From Nocardia sp. NBC_00416 (GTDB taxonomy: Bacteria > Actinomycetota > Actinomycetes > Mycobacteriales > Mycobacteriaceae): DNA of 64,000 nucleotides. Every line of letters starts with the position of its first letter. The stretch's first letter is position 1. The stretch covers positions 7,256,501 to 7,320,500 of the forward strand of contig NZ_CP107932.1 of the NCBI RefSeq assembly GCF_036032445.1. The letters run 5' to 3'. Of the stretch, positions 27,843 through 38,304 are shown one piece after another. The notes under the pieces were generated by a model. The model worked only from the letters and a program-made list of their open reading frames with translations. It had not been told where the DNA came from and did no database searches. Made by a program: the position numbers and the translations under genes.

Positions 27843-27877
27843 GGCCCCGAACTCACGCTGCGGCACGGTTCGGGGCC
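27843..27877 (+). terminator. Hairpin terminator after the SPFH-RHH operon
   Basis: Perfect 10-bp stem GGCCCCGAAC/GTTCGGGGCC (27843-27852 with 27868-27877), 15-nt loop, 11 nt after the RHH stop. Confidence 0.55.
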
Positions 27878-27999
27878 GAAGGCATGGGGATCCTCGCCTG
27901 CTGTACCGCGCCTGCGCTGGCACCGGGCTGGATCCTTCCGGTCATATCGGAAATATGGGCAGATCCACACGCGGAGGGAATGCGCTCGCCCGGATGACC

Positions 28000-28890
28000 T
28001 CAGTGCTGTAGATACCGCGCGGAATCGGGCAGCCGCGGCTTATGGCTTACGAAAATCGCGGTCCCGGGAAAGAGCTGTCCCCGCAACGGGCTCCATTGGC
28101 CCCATTCGCGGTCCAGCCATTCCGGCCAATCGGGCTCGACGATATCGTCGAGAACCAATCCCGCCGATACTATTTCCCGGACTCTGTCACCGATGGTGCG
28201 ATGGTGCTCTACATAGGTGCACCGGCCCGCGCTGTCGATTTCGGTGTACGGCGTGCGGTCGAAATAGGGGATCACCGCTTCGAGGCCGTCTGGGCCGGGA
28301 TCGTCGCGGAATATCCAGCGCATCGGATGGTTCACCGCGAACACCCAGCGGCCACCCGGTCGCAGCACCCGGGCGATCTCGCGCATGACCAGCGCGGAGT
28401 CGGCGACGAACGGCACCGCGCCGAAGGCCGAACAGGCCGCGTCGAACGATTCGTCCGCGAACGGAAGGGCCTCCGCGCCGGCCTGGACCAACGGCACCCG
28501 GGGCCCGCCCCGGTCCATGGCGGCAAGCCCCCGTGACAGCATTCCCCTCGAGATGTCCAGTCCCACCGGCCGAGCGCCCTGCCCGGCCAGCCAGCGGGCG
28601 CACGGCGCCGAACCGCAGCCGACCTCGAGGATTCGTTTCCCGGTGATCTCGCCGAGGAAGCGCATATCGCCCTCGTGCAGGCCTTCCGGGCACCACACGA
28701 ATTCGCCGCCGACGCTGTCGGCGCCCAGGAATTCCCCGTGCGTATCGTGGTACTGGCCGGCGTCGGCATCCCACCAGCGCCGGTTCGCGCGTTCGCTCTC
28801 GCTCGATCCGACCCGCAAACGCGCCGCGCCCGCGGTGCCCAGTAGTTCGGTGGCCTGAGCGTGGCGATCTTGAACGAGGTCGTCGGACAC
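28000..28890 (-). CDS. SAM-dependent methyltransferase (class I)
   Basis: A 296-aa class I methyltransferase: motif I LEVGCGSAPCARWLAGQG near 87, acidic residue in PVGLDIS near 110, and LPFADESFDAACSAFGAVPF near 143, the Methyltransf_11 pattern. Substrate is unknown. GTG 28890 is chosen because TAGGCT (28898-28903 on this strand) ends 7 nt upstream, giving a leaderless start; the longer reading frame upstream runs into the rpsA promoter. Confidence 0.88.
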   Translation of the reverse strand: MSDDLVQDRHAQATELLGTAGAARLRVGSSESERANRRWWDADAGQYHDTHGEFLGADSVGGEFVWCPEGLHEGDMRFLGEITGKRILEVGCGSAPCARWLAGQGARPVGLDISRGMLSRGLAAMDRGGPRVPLVQAGAEALPFADESFDAACSAFGAVPFVADSALVMREIARVLRPGGRWVFAVNHPMRWIFRDDPGPDGLEAVIPYFDRTPYTEIDSAGRCTYVEHHRTIGDRVREIVSAGLVLDDIVEPDWPEWLDREWGQWSPLRGQLFPGTAIFVSHKPRLPDSARYLQH

Positions 28891-28897
28891 GAACCGA

Positions 28898-28955
28898 AGC
28901 CTATAGTTCCGCTGCGGGGGGTCGTTTGCCCGCCCGGTTCCGGGTCGCGTACGCT
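28898..28955. promoter_or_regulatory. Divergent promoters of methyltransferase gene and rpsA
   Basis: Minus strand: TAGGCT at 28898-28903. Plus strand: TTGCCC (28926-28931), 18-nt spacer, TACGCT (28950-28955), giving rpsA a 5' untranslated region of about 95 nt. Confidence 0.5.
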
Positions 28956-29057
28956 GAACGCGCAAGTGATCACACCTGGAGCAGCTGGGTGTATCGCAGC
29001 GTACCGAAAGTCTCAATGTCCGCAACCGATCACAATCCGTCCGGAGCAAACCGCCAC

Positions 29058-30524
29058 ATGCCCACCACCGTCACCTCGCCGCAGGTAGCCGTTAACGACA
29101 TCGGCTCTGCGGAGGATTTCCTCGCCGCCATCGACGCCACGATCAAGTACTTCAACGACGGCGATATCGTCGAAGGAACCATCGTCAAAGTCGACCGCGA
29201 CGAGGTCCTGCTCGACATCGGTTACAAAACCGAAGGCGTCATTCCGTCTCGCGAGCTCTCCATCAAACACGATGTCGACCCGAACGAGGTCGTTTCCGTG
29301 GGCGATGAGGTGGAGGCTCTTGTCCTCACCAAGGAGGACAAAGAGGGTCGCTTGATCCTGTCCAAGAAGCGGGCGCAGTACGAGCGCGCCTGGGGCACGA
29401 TCGAGGAGCTCAAGGAGAAGGACGAGGCCGTTCGCGGCACTGTGATCGAGGTCGTCAAGGGCGGTCTGATCCTCGACATCGGGCTGCGCGGCTTCCTGCC
29501 CGCGTCGCTGGTCGAGATGCGCCGCGTCCGCGATCTGCAGCCGTACGTCGGCAAGGAGATCGAGGCCAAGATCATCGAGCTCGACAAGAACCGCAACAAC
29601 GTGGTTCTGTCGCGCCGGGCCTGGCTGGAGCAGACCCAGTCCGAGGTGCGCAGCGAATTCCTGCACCAGCTGCAGAAGGGCCAGGTCCGCAAGGGTGTGG
29701 TCTCCTCCATCGTCAACTTCGGCGCCTTCGTCGACCTCGGCGGTGTCGACGGTCTGGTGCACGTCTCCGAACTGTCCTGGAAGCACATCGATCACCCGTC
29801 CGAGGTGGTCGAGGTGGGCAACGAGGTCACCGTCGAGGTCCTCGACGTCGATCTGGACCGCGAGCGGGTCTCGCTGTCGCTGAAGGCCACCCAGGAAGAT
29901 CCGTGGCGCCAGTTCGCCCGCACCCACGCCATCGGCCAGATCGTGCCGGGCAAGGTCACCAAGCTGGTGCCGTTCGGCGCGTTCGTCCGCGTCGAAGAGG
30001 GCATCGAGGGCCTGGTGCACATCTCCGAGCTCGCCGAGCGCCATGTCGAGGTCCCGGACCAGGTCGTGGTCGTCGGCGACGACGCGATGGTCAAGGTCAT
30101 CGATATCGACCTGGAGCGTCGCCGGATCTCGTTGAGCCTCAAGCAGGCCAACGAGGACTACAGCGCGGAGTTCGATCCGTCGAAGTACGGCATGGCCGAC
30201 AGCTACGACGAGCAGGGCAACTACATCTTCCCCGAGGGCTTCGACGCCGAGACCAACGAATGGCTCGACGGCTTCGACAAGCAGCGCGAAGAGTGGGAAG
30301 GCCGTTACGCCGAGGCGGAGCGCCGGCACAAGATGCACACCGCGCAGATGGAGAAGATGGCAGCCGACGCCGCGGCCGAGGCTGTCAACGGCACCGGTGC
30401 GTCGAACTACTCCTCCGAGAGCGGCGCGCAATCGCCCTCCAGCCCGCCGGAGTCGGGTGGCGGTTCGCTGGCCAGCGACGCCCAGCTCGCGGCCCTGCGG
30501 GAGAAGCTCTCCGGTAACGCCTGA
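29058..30524 (+). CDS. rpsA: Ribosomal protein S1
   Basis: RpsA (488 aa) binds mRNA on the 30S subunit and assists initiation. Four S1 RNA-binding repeats cover residues ~33-360 (GDIVEGTIVKVDRDEVLLDIGYK; later KGVVSSIVNFGAFVDLGGVDGLVH and PGKVTKLVPFGAFVRVEEGIEGLVH). The C-terminal tail ends SDAQLAALREKLSGNA, the conserved mycobacterial-type end. ATG 29058 gives the same N-terminus (TVTSPQVAVNDIG) as the M. tuberculosis protein. A GGAG lies about 11 nt upstream. Confidence 0.97.
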   Translation: MPTTVTSPQVAVNDIGSAEDFLAAIDATIKYFNDGDIVEGTIVKVDRDEVLLDIGYKTEGVIPSRELSIKHDVDPNEVVSVGDEVEALVLTKEDKEGRLILSKKRAQYERAWGTIEELKEKDEAVRGTVIEVVKGGLILDIGLRGFLPASLVEMRRVRDLQPYVGKEIEAKIIELDKNRNNVVLSRRAWLEQTQSEVRSEFLHQLQKGQVRKGVVSSIVNFGAFVDLGGVDGLVHVSELSWKHIDHPSEVVEVGNEVTVEVLDVDLDRERVSLSLKATQEDPWRQFARTHAIGQIVPGKVTKLVPFGAFVRVEEGIEGLVHISELAERHVEVPDQVVVVGDDAMVKVIDIDLERRRISLSLKQANEDYSAEFDPSKYGMADSYDEQGNYIFPEGFDAETNEWLDGFDKQREEWEGRYAEAERRHKMHTAQMEKMAADAAAEAVNGTGASNYSSESGAQSPSSPPESGGGSLASDAQLAALREKLSGNA

Positions 30525-30553
30525 GGCGTTCCGGTAGCGAAGTAGCAGAACAG

Positions 30554-30585
30554 AAGACCCCGGTCCTGATGGACCGGGGTCTTTT
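30554..30585. terminator. Strong terminator after rpsA
   Basis: 13-bp perfect stem AAGACCCCGGTCC/GGACCGGGGTCTT with TGAT loop and TT following. Classical intrinsic terminator; it also faces the convergent gene ending at 30589. Confidence 0.88.
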
Positions 30586-30588
30586 GCG

Positions 30589-31266
30589 TCAGTACCCGAC
30601 GGTGAACCGGCGCTGGATGTGCCGCGGCGTCCGGACCTCGTCGAGCAGCGCCACCGCCACATCCTCGGCGGAGATATCGCGGCCGCCGGTATCGAGCAGT
30701 TGATCGCCTCCTACCCGGAAACGGCCGGTGCGCTCGCCGGGGTCGATCCGGCCCGACGACGGGCTCAGATAGGTCCAGAGCCGGTTCGAGGTGCGATAGA
30801 CATCGAGCGCGTCCCGCAGTGCGGATACGACCCGGTGGTACTCCCGGGGAACGCCGAGGTTGCGGGGCAGATTGTCGGCGAAATCCGGTTCGTCCACCAG
30901 TTGGCGTCCGGGCGCTATCTCGAGGCTGCCCGCGCCGCCGACGACGAGGACCCGGGTTTCCGGATGCCGGGCCAGCGCCGCCACCATCGCTGACGCGCCC
31001 ACCACGAAGTCCTCGGCTCGTGCGATCGTATCGTCGATTCCGTGCCCGGCGTTGACGGCGCTGATCACCACATCCAGACCCGCGATCCCCGTCGAGATGC
31101 TGTCCGCGTCGCGCCAATCGGCCACCTGCCAGGCCACCTCGCCCCGGTCGTCCGGGATCCGGGACTCACTGGTGGTGAATCCCCGCACGGTATGGCCGCG
31201 GCGTATCGCCTCGACGGCCACCCGCGAGCCGATGACGCCCGTGGCGCCGAAAACTCCGATATGCAT
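30589..31266 (-). CDS. NAD(P)-binding (atypical SDR / NmrA-like) protein
   Basis: The 225-aa protein starts MHIGVFGATGVIGSR, a Rossmann glycine-rich loop of the atypical SDR NAD(P)H-binding family, and has VLVVGGAGSLE near 105. The catalytic Tyr-Lys pair of classical SDRs is not evident. AGGAG 6 nt before ATG 31266 sets the start. Divergent from, and probably repressed by, the TetR at 31356; its promoter contains the TetR-type operator. Confidence 0.83.
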   Translation of the reverse strand: MHIGVFGATGVIGSRVAVEAIRRGHTVRGFTTSESRIPDDRGEVAWQVADWRDADSISTGIAGLDVVISAVNAGHGIDDTIARAEDFVVGASAMVAALARHPETRVLVVGGAGSLEIAPGRQLVDEPDFADNLPRNLGVPREYHRVVSALRDALDVYRTSNRLWTYLSPSSGRIDPGERTGRFRVGGDQLLDTGGRDISAEDVAVALLDEVRTPRHIQRRFTVGY

Positions 31267-31325
31267 GACCACTCCTGGGTACGTGCCGTGCATTTACTAC
31301 ACGGCGTTCAGAAACTTCACGGTGA

Positions 31326-31353
31326 ATCTTATCCGCACTCTGTAGAGTGTCAA
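31326..31353. promoter_or_regulatory. Shared divergent promoter with 14-bp TetR-type operator
   Basis: Minus-strand promoter TTGACA (31348-31353)-N16-TAAGAT (31326-31331) for the NAD(P)-binding gene. The palindrome CACTCT-GT-AGAGTG (31336-31349) fills its spacer and also covers the plus-strand -10 box TAGAGT (31343-31348) of the tetR gene. Confidence 0.65.
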
Positions 31354-31355
31354 CC

Positions 31356-32072
31356 GTGGCCGAGGTTGTGATGAGTCGCCGGGAACGTCTGCGGGTGGAA
31401 ACGGCGCAGGAGATCAAAGCGACCGCGCTGCGGCTCCTCGCCCAGGGCGGACCCGACGCGATCGCGTTGCGGGCGATCGCCCGGGAGATGGGGATGACCG
31501 CGGGCGCCGTCTACGGGTATTACGCGACTCGCGACGAACTGATCTCGACCCTGATCGCCGATGTCTACACAGCCGTGGTCGATCGCCTCGAGGCGGCACG
31601 GGACGCGGTCTCCGCGGACGACCCCGGCGCCCGGATCGTCGCTTGGGGTGAAGCGGTGCGCGAATGGGCAGTGGAACGCCCGGCGGAATTCCGGCTCATC
31701 TACGGTGATCCGGTTCCCGGTTACCGGCCGCCCCCGGGCGGTCCCGCCGTCGAGGCGGAACTGCGGGCCTGCACCGGTTTGGTCGGTCTGGCGGCGGCAG
31801 TGTGGCCGCGGCGGTCGGACCGGGCGGAGGACTCCGGCTTCGAATGGACCGATTTCGCTCCGGAGCTCGTCGCGCACGTCCGGTCGGATTTCCCGGACCT
31901 GCCGCCCGCCGGACTCGCGCTCGCACTGCGGATGTGGGGTCGAATGCACGGCCTGGTCGCGCTCGAGGTGTACGGCCATCTACGGCCGCAATCGGCTGAT
32001 CCGGCGAAACTGTTCCGCGCGGAAATGCATGATGTGATCCGTGAACTGGGGTTTCGGCCGCCTGTGGGGTGA
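31356..32072 (+). CDS. TetR-family transcriptional regulator
   Basis: A 238-aa TetR regulator with N-terminal HTH (ALRAIAREMGMTAGAVYGYYATRDEL near residues 38-63) and a large C-terminal ligand domain of the WHG/TetR_C type. GTG 31356 lies 7 nt after the -10 box, so a leaderless start is preferred over in-frame GTG 31347, which overlaps the -10 box. The operator overlapping both promoters suggests autorepression plus control of the adjacent NAD(P)-binding gene. Confidence 0.88.
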   Translation: MAEVVMSRRERLRVETAQEIKATALRLLAQGGPDAIALRAIAREMGMTAGAVYGYYATRDELISTLIADVYTAVVDRLEAARDAVSADDPGARIVAWGEAVREWAVERPAEFRLIYGDPVPGYRPPPGGPAVEAELRACTGLVGLAAAVWPRRSDRAEDSGFEWTDFAPELVAHVRSDFPDLPPAGLALALRMWGRMHGLVALEVYGHLRPQSADPAKLFRAEMHDVIRELGFRPPVG

Positions 32073-32143
32073 ACAGTATTCCCGCGTGGCGGGTTCGGCG
32101 GACGGGAGGCCGCCGGACGGGTATACGGCTCGGCGGCCGCGGA

Positions 32144-32183
32144 GACAACAGTGGCCCGGTCCGGAGACCGGGCCACCGTTGTC
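32144..32183. terminator. Bidirectional hairpin terminator
   Basis: 18-bp stem with one A-C mismatch (32144-32161 with 32166-32183), CGGA loop. It sits between the tetR stop and the stop of the small minus-strand gene at 32193. Confidence 0.7.
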
Positions 32184-32192
32184 CGTCGCGCA

Positions 32193-32405
32193 CTAACCTG
32201 CCGGGACCGGGACCCAGCGCGGCCAGACAATCGACGGACGCGGGCGATGAGCGGCGAGACTATGGCGGGAAGCGACCGTGTAGGTGCTGAGCCAGGAGCG
32301 GCGACTCTTCGCCAGGAATGCCGCGACGGCCGGAATCGCGAGACAGTGCACACGACCCGCCGATCCCAGCCGGTGCCGGCCTGTGCGGTAGTGCCTGATG
32401 CGCAT
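32193..32405 (-). CDS. Small Arg-rich hypothetical protein, 70 aa
   Basis: Unrecognised 70-residue cationic protein (about 15 Arg, several His and Trp), beginning MRIRHYRTGRHRLG, with a short hydrophobic stretch CLAIPAVAAFLA near residues 21-32. Support: AAAGGA 6 nt before the ATG, a large hairpin 9 nt after the stop, and G/C-rich third positions. A TAGTCT-like -10 box lies about 70 nt upstream. Could be a small membrane-associated or nucleic-acid-binding protein; function unknown. It may still be a chance ORF. Confidence 0.5.
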   Translation of the reverse strand: MRIRHYRTGRHRLGSAGRVHCLAIPAVAAFLAKSRRSWLSTYTVASRHSLAAHRPRPSIVWPRWVPVPAG

Positions 32406-32589
32406 GCTCGTTCCTTTGCTATCCGTGACAGAAGCTGTGAATCGGTGCCTGCACTCAGGCCGAAGACTAGCCCAGAAACTGGCGTAATCAGGACATTTGT
32501 GCCGTTCGACCTCACCTGGGCGTGTCGAGAGGGTATGGCGCGAGTAGCCTCGCCGCCGGTTCGGCGTACTCGGATGCGAGACTGGGCGA

Positions 32590-33762
32590 ATGTTACGAAT
32601 CGGCCTCACCGGCGGTATGGGCGCGGGCAAATCGACGGTCGCGCGGGCCCTCGTGGCGCGCGGCGCGGTGCTCATCGACTCCGATGTCATCGCCCGGGAA
32701 GTAGTCGCGCCCGGAACCCCCGGGCTCGCCGCTCTGGTCGAGGCGTTCGGCGAGGATATCCTGGCTGCCGACGGCAGCCTCGATCGTCCGGCCCTGGCGG
32801 CCAGGGCATTTCGCGACGACGAATCCCGCGCGACGCTGAACTCCATCACTCATCCGCGGGTGGGGCAGCGCACCGCCGAACTGCTGGCGGCGGCCGCGCC
32901 GGATGCCATCGTGGTCCAGGATGTCCCGCTGCTGGTGGAAAACCATATGGCGCCTTTTGTGAACCTGGTGCTCGTGGTGGACGTCGCCGCCGAGACCAGG
33001 ATCCGGCGGCTCGTCGAGTTCCGTGGTGTACCCGAGGACGACGCGCGGGCGCGGATCGCCGCGCAGGCCACCGACGAGCAGCGGTACGCGGCCGCGGATG
33101 TGCTGCTGGACAACAACGGTCCCACCGGAGTGGTCGAGGAAACCGTGGCCCGGCTCTGGGACGAGCGGCTGGTGCCGTTCGAGGCGAACCTGCGCGGAGC
33201 TGTCGCCGTACGTCCGCACCCGCGGGTAGTGGAGCCGGTCTCGGCGTGGGCGGCCCAGGCCGAGCGGTTGATCGCCAGACTGCACGTGGTGTGCGGCGCC
33301 GCGGCACAGCGGATCGATCACGTCGGACCGACCGCGGTGCCGGGCATGCCCGGGCGCGATCTGCTCGACCTCCAGATCACCGTGGCCGACCTGTCCGCGG
33401 CCGATGACATCCGGGACGCGCTGGCGGCGGCCGGTTTCCCGGTGGTGGTGGGCGCGGGGGCCGCCGAGACGATCGCCGTTCCGGGCGATGAGCACGTCGG
33501 TGCCGCGGGCGGGTCGGAGCGTGTGCACGGCAGCGCCGATCCGGGGCGTCCCGCCACCGTGTACGTGCGCGCCGCGGGGACGCCCGCGCAACAGTTCGCG
33601 CTGGAGTTCCGTGATCGGCTGCGCGCGGATGCGCGGGTTCGTGCCGACTACGCCGAGGTGCTGCGCGAGGCCGCGGCGCAGGCGGCCGGGTTCGCCGGGG
33701 ACGCGGCGGAGAACGCCTACCGGGCAGTGGTGCGCGACTGGATCGGTTCGGCTGGTCGCTGA
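32590..33762 (+). CDS. coaE: Dephospho-CoA kinase fused to GrpB/UPF0157 domain
   Basis: CoaE catalyses the last step of coenzyme A synthesis. Residues 1-~200 are the kinase (P-loop [12 protein letters not shown] at 5-16; [13 protein letters not shown] near 107). Residues ~215-390 are a GrpB/UPF0157 nucleotidyltransferase-like domain ([22 protein letters not shown] near 240). The same fusion occurs in mycobacterial CoaE. ATG 32590 is 6 nt after GAGACT, a weak -10-like hexamer, so it may be leaderless. Position after rpsA is conserved apart from the inserted genes. Confidence 0.95.
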   Translation: MLRIGLTGGMGAGKSTVARALVARGAVLIDSDVIAREVVAPGTPGLAALVEAFGEDILAADGSLDRPALAARAFRDDESRATLNSITHPRVGQRTAELLAAAAPDAIVVQDVPLLVENHMAPFVNLVLVVDVAAETRIRRLVEFRGVPEDDARARIAAQATDEQRYAAADVLLDNNGPTGVVEETVARLWDERLVPFEANLRGAVAVRPHPRVVEPVSAWAAQAERLIARLHVVCGAAAQRIDHVGPTAVPGMPGRDLLDLQITVADLSAADDIRDALAAAGFPVVVGAGAAETIAVPGDEHVGAAGGSERVHGSADPGRPATVYVRAAGTPAQQFALEFRDRLRADARVRADYAEVLREAAAQAAGFAGDAAENAYRAVVRDWIGSAGR

Positions 33763-33890
33763 AGTGCCGCGTGCCTGATCCGGCCGTGTCTCCGGACGAA
33801 TCGAGTCGGCCGCCGGCTCGGACCGGCGAGTTTTCATACCGGCCAGGTGAATTCGGGATCGGTCTCGCACTCGCGCCGCCGCTGGTCGGG

Positions 33891-33927
33891 CGGCACGGGT
33901 CTCGGGCGAAGGCGCGGACCCGTGCCG
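33891..33927. terminator. Hairpin between coaE and convergent SDR gene
   Basis: Perfect 11-bp stem CGGCACGGGTC/GACCCGTGCCG (33891-33901 with 33917-33927), 15-nt loop, no T tract. Confidence 0.6.
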
Positions 33928-33958
33928 GTTGTCCGGGCACGGGCCGTCGCCGGTGTAC

Positions 33959-34747
33959 TCAGCTGGTCTTCACGGTGCCGCCGTCGATCACATAGTCGGC
34001 GCCCAGGATATTGGCCGCTTTCTCGGAGGCCAGGAATGCCACCAGCGCGGCCACCTCCTCGGGCTCGGTGATCCGTCCCGAACTGATGCCGAACTCCTGC
34101 GGGACGGCGGCAAGGAACTCCTCGTGCCCGATGCCGCCGGCGGCGGCGACCTTTGCGCCGAAGCTGTCGGCTCCGCGCCACAGCGAACTGCCGACCACGC
34201 CGGGTGACACGGTGTTCACCCGGACGCCCTGCGGACCGAACTCTTCGCTCAGGCGTTTGCTCAGCGCCGTCAGCGCCGCCTTCGCCTCGCTGTAACCGGC
34301 GGGTCCCACTGCGGGAAGACGCGAGTTGATCGAGGAGATGTTGATGATCGCGCCGCGCCGCTCGCGGATGCTCGGCAACGCGGCCCGGGTGCTCCACACG
34401 GCACTGAACAGGTTGAGGTCGAACAGCTTCCGCCACTGCTGATCCTCGATATCGAGGAAGCCGCCCAGGGTCAGTTCGTCGGCGTCGCCGCCGCCGACGT
34501 TGTTGACCAGTATGTCGATTCCGCCCATATCGGATAATGCGGCCTCCACCACCGCGGTGGCCCCCTCGGGCGTACTCAGATCCGCGGAGACGGTGGTGTC
34601 AGCGACCGCCTTCAGTTCCGGGGTGATGGTTCGGGCCGCGCCCAGTACCCGCACGCCTTCGGCGGACAGTGCCTGGGCGACTGCCAGACCGATACCCCGG
34701 CCGGCTCCGGTGACCACGGCGGTCTTTCCGGTCAATTCGAGATCCAT
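33959..34747 (-). CDS. Short-chain dehydrogenase/reductase
   Basis: Classical SDR (262 aa) with cofactor motif TGAGRGIG near 14, NNVGG near 83, catalytic Ser in INISSINS near 135 and YSEAK (Tyr-x-x-x-Lys) near 151. Substrate unknown. AGAAAGG about 8 nt upstream fixes ATG 34747. It lies downstream of, and in the same direction as, the TetR at 34818, with a copy of that regulator's putative operator in its promoter. Confidence 0.9.
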   Translation of the reverse strand: MDLELTGKTAVVTGAGRGIGLAVAQALSAEGVRVLGAARTITPELKAVADTTVSADLSTPEGATAVVEAALSDMGGIDILVNNVGGGDADELTLGGFLDIEDQQWRKLFDLNLFSAVWSTRAALPSIRERRGAIINISSINSRLPAVGPAGYSEAKAALTALSKRLSEEFGPQGVRVNTVSPGVVGSSLWRGADSFGAKVAAAGGIGHEEFLAAVPQEFGISSGRITEPEEVAALVAFLASEKAANILGADYVIDGGTVKTS

Positions 34748-34760
34748 GGTTGAACCTTTC

Positions 34761-34776
34761 TTGAACTGTAGGTCAA
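34761..34776 (-). promoter_or_regulatory. TetR-type operator, copy 2 (SDR promoter)
   Basis: TTGAACT-GT-AGGTCAA, an inverted repeat with one mismatch to the operator upstream of the tetR gene (TTGACCT-GA-AGGTCAA). It overlaps a minus-strand TACAGT -10-like box (34765-34770). Confidence 0.6.
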
Positions 34777-34817
34777 AAATGTGGGCATGAGGAAGCGCCG
34801 TGCGAATGATCGAACGG

Positions 34818-35393
34818 TCAGAGAGTTGTCAGGGCGGTGTCGATGATGCGGTGCAGGCCGGGCCGGTCGTAGGTCTTGGCCATCACCCGCAGTCCTGCGA
34901 TGGTGTTCATCAGGAACTCCGCGTATGTCCGCGGATCCGTCCCGGCGTCGATATCTCCGTCGCGCCGCCCTGTGGCAATCCGCTCCTCGAGGGCGCCGGC
35001 GACGTGATCCTGCATGATCTGCACCGCCCGGGTGATTTCCGGGTCATCCGTTCCGAACTCGGTCGCGGTGTTCACGGCCAGGCATCCGCGCCGCTGCGGA
35101 TGTGCGAGATCGGTGTCCACGAGGTGGCGCAGGAAAGCGCCGATGCGCTCCCGTGTGGTTCCGGGCCGGGCGAGGAATTCCTCGGCGCGGGCCTGTCCGA
35201 GTTCGTCGTATCGGGTGAGTGCCCGCTGGAACAGTTGTCGTTTGCTGCCGAAGCTGTGGTAAAGGCTGCCCTTGCCGATTCCGGTTGCCTCGGCGAGGGC
35301 AGCCGGTGAGGTGTTGGCGTAGCCGTGGGTCCAGAACGCCTCCATCGCCCGGTCCACGACCGTGTCCGGTTCGAAGTTGCGTGGTCTTCCCAT
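34818..35393 (-). CDS. TetR-family transcriptional regulator
   Basis: A 191-aa TetR regulator with HTH residues ~23-50 (SPAALAEATGIGKGSLYHSFGSKRQL), resembling the AcrR/NemR-like branch that often controls an adjacent oxidoreductase. On its strand TAGAGT ends 7 nt before the ATG (leaderless). Its likely operator lies at 35415-35430, and a second copy precedes the SDR gene. Confidence 0.9.
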   Translation of the reverse strand: MGRPRNFEPDTVVDRAMEAFWTHGYANTSPAALAEATGIGKGSLYHSFGSKRQLFQRALTRYDELGQARAEEFLARPGTTRERIGAFLRHLVDTDLAHPQRRGCLAVNTATEFGTDDPEITRAVQIMQDHVAGALEERIATGRRDGDIDAGTDPRTYAEFLMNTIAGLRVMAKTYDRPGLHRIIDTALTTL

Positions 35394-35414
35394 GGCGAGG
35401 ACTCTATCCAGTTG

Positions 35415-35430
35415 TTGACCTGAAGGTCAA
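35415..35430 (-). promoter_or_regulatory. TetR-type operator, copy 1 (autoregulation)
   Basis: Perfect inverted repeat TTGACCT-GA-AGGTCAA. On the minus strand it contains TTGACC, which serves as the -35 box 18 nt before TAGAGT of the tetR gene, so binding should block its transcription. Confidence 0.65.
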
Positions 35431-35440
35431 TAAATTGCGC

Positions 35441-35965
35441 TCATTGCCAGGTCAAGGACATGCCGAGGGACGCCGTCCACGCCTGGAAATCGTATTCGTG
35501 GGCGGCGATGCCGTCGATTGCCCGGGTGGCCGTGGCCACCGCTTTCTCGGCGGCGGCCGCGTCGAGAAGGCCGGCCGCATGAGCCGCCAGGAGCTCGTCG
35601 ACATCCAGCAGCAGAGTCTCCCGTCCCGTCCGTACGACCAGGTCCAGATAATGATCGACCGAACGCCATTTCTTCGGTCCGACCTCGCCGAATTCACCGA
35701 TATCGACGTAATAGTCCTGGTCGCGCATATGGGCGGGATGGAAATGGAAGACCGTTGCGCGCAGATCGAGTGCGGGCAACAGCCAGGATTCCAGGTAGTG
35801 GAACTGTGGATGGTCGGCGGTGCGCGCCATGTACAGCCCCCAGGGTTCGAGATGGTAGCGCTCCACGTCGCGGACGAAGCCTTTCGGATCGGTGTTCGTC
35901 AGTTCCGCGATATCGAAGTACTCCACCTTGGGCCGGTGAACGTCCACGCTGGTTGCCTCTGTCAC
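35441..35965 (-). CDS. DUF402 domain protein
   Basis: A 174-aa DUF402 (FomD-like) protein, matching the gene next to uvrB in M. tuberculosis (Rv1632c). Family enzymes hydrolyse nucleoside diphosphates or their phosphonate derivatives. FHFHPAHMRDQDYYVDIGEFG near residues 73-93 and RSVDHYLDLVVRTGRETLLLDVDELL near 101-126 carry the metal-binding acidic residues. GTG 35965 lies 8 nt after TAGCTT (35974-35979, minus strand), consistent with a leaderless mRNA. Confidence 0.85.
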   Translation of the reverse strand: MTEATSVDVHRPKVEYFDIAELTNTDPKGFVRDVERYHLEPWGLYMARTADHPQFHYLESWLLPALDLRATVFHFHPAHMRDQDYYVDIGEFGEVGPKKWRSVDHYLDLVVRTGRETLLLDVDELLAAHAAGLLDAAAAEKAVATATRAIDGIAAHEYDFQAWTASLGMSLTWQ

Positions 35966-36053
35966 AGCTGCTGAAGCTACCGCAGCACGGTGCCCGCCGC
36001 GGCTCGGTATCCGCGCCCGGTGAGCTGCGGCGGCATGCGAGGAGGGCGGAATC

Positions 36054-36076
36054 GTGTCGGTGCCGGCGCTTATTCT
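36054..36076 (+). promoter_or_regulatory. DNA-damage (RecA-independent) promoter of uvrB
   Basis: GTGTCGGTG (36054-36062), exactly 8 nt, TATTCT (36071-36076). Same pattern as before polA and uvrA. ATG of uvrB is 6 nt after the -10 box, so the mRNA is probably leaderless. Confidence 0.7.
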
Positions 36077-36082
36077 TGGGGT

Positions 36083-38275
<2,193 letters not shown>

Positions 38276-38304
38276 ACGGTTCCGGCGCGCGGCCCACGGC
38301 GCGG

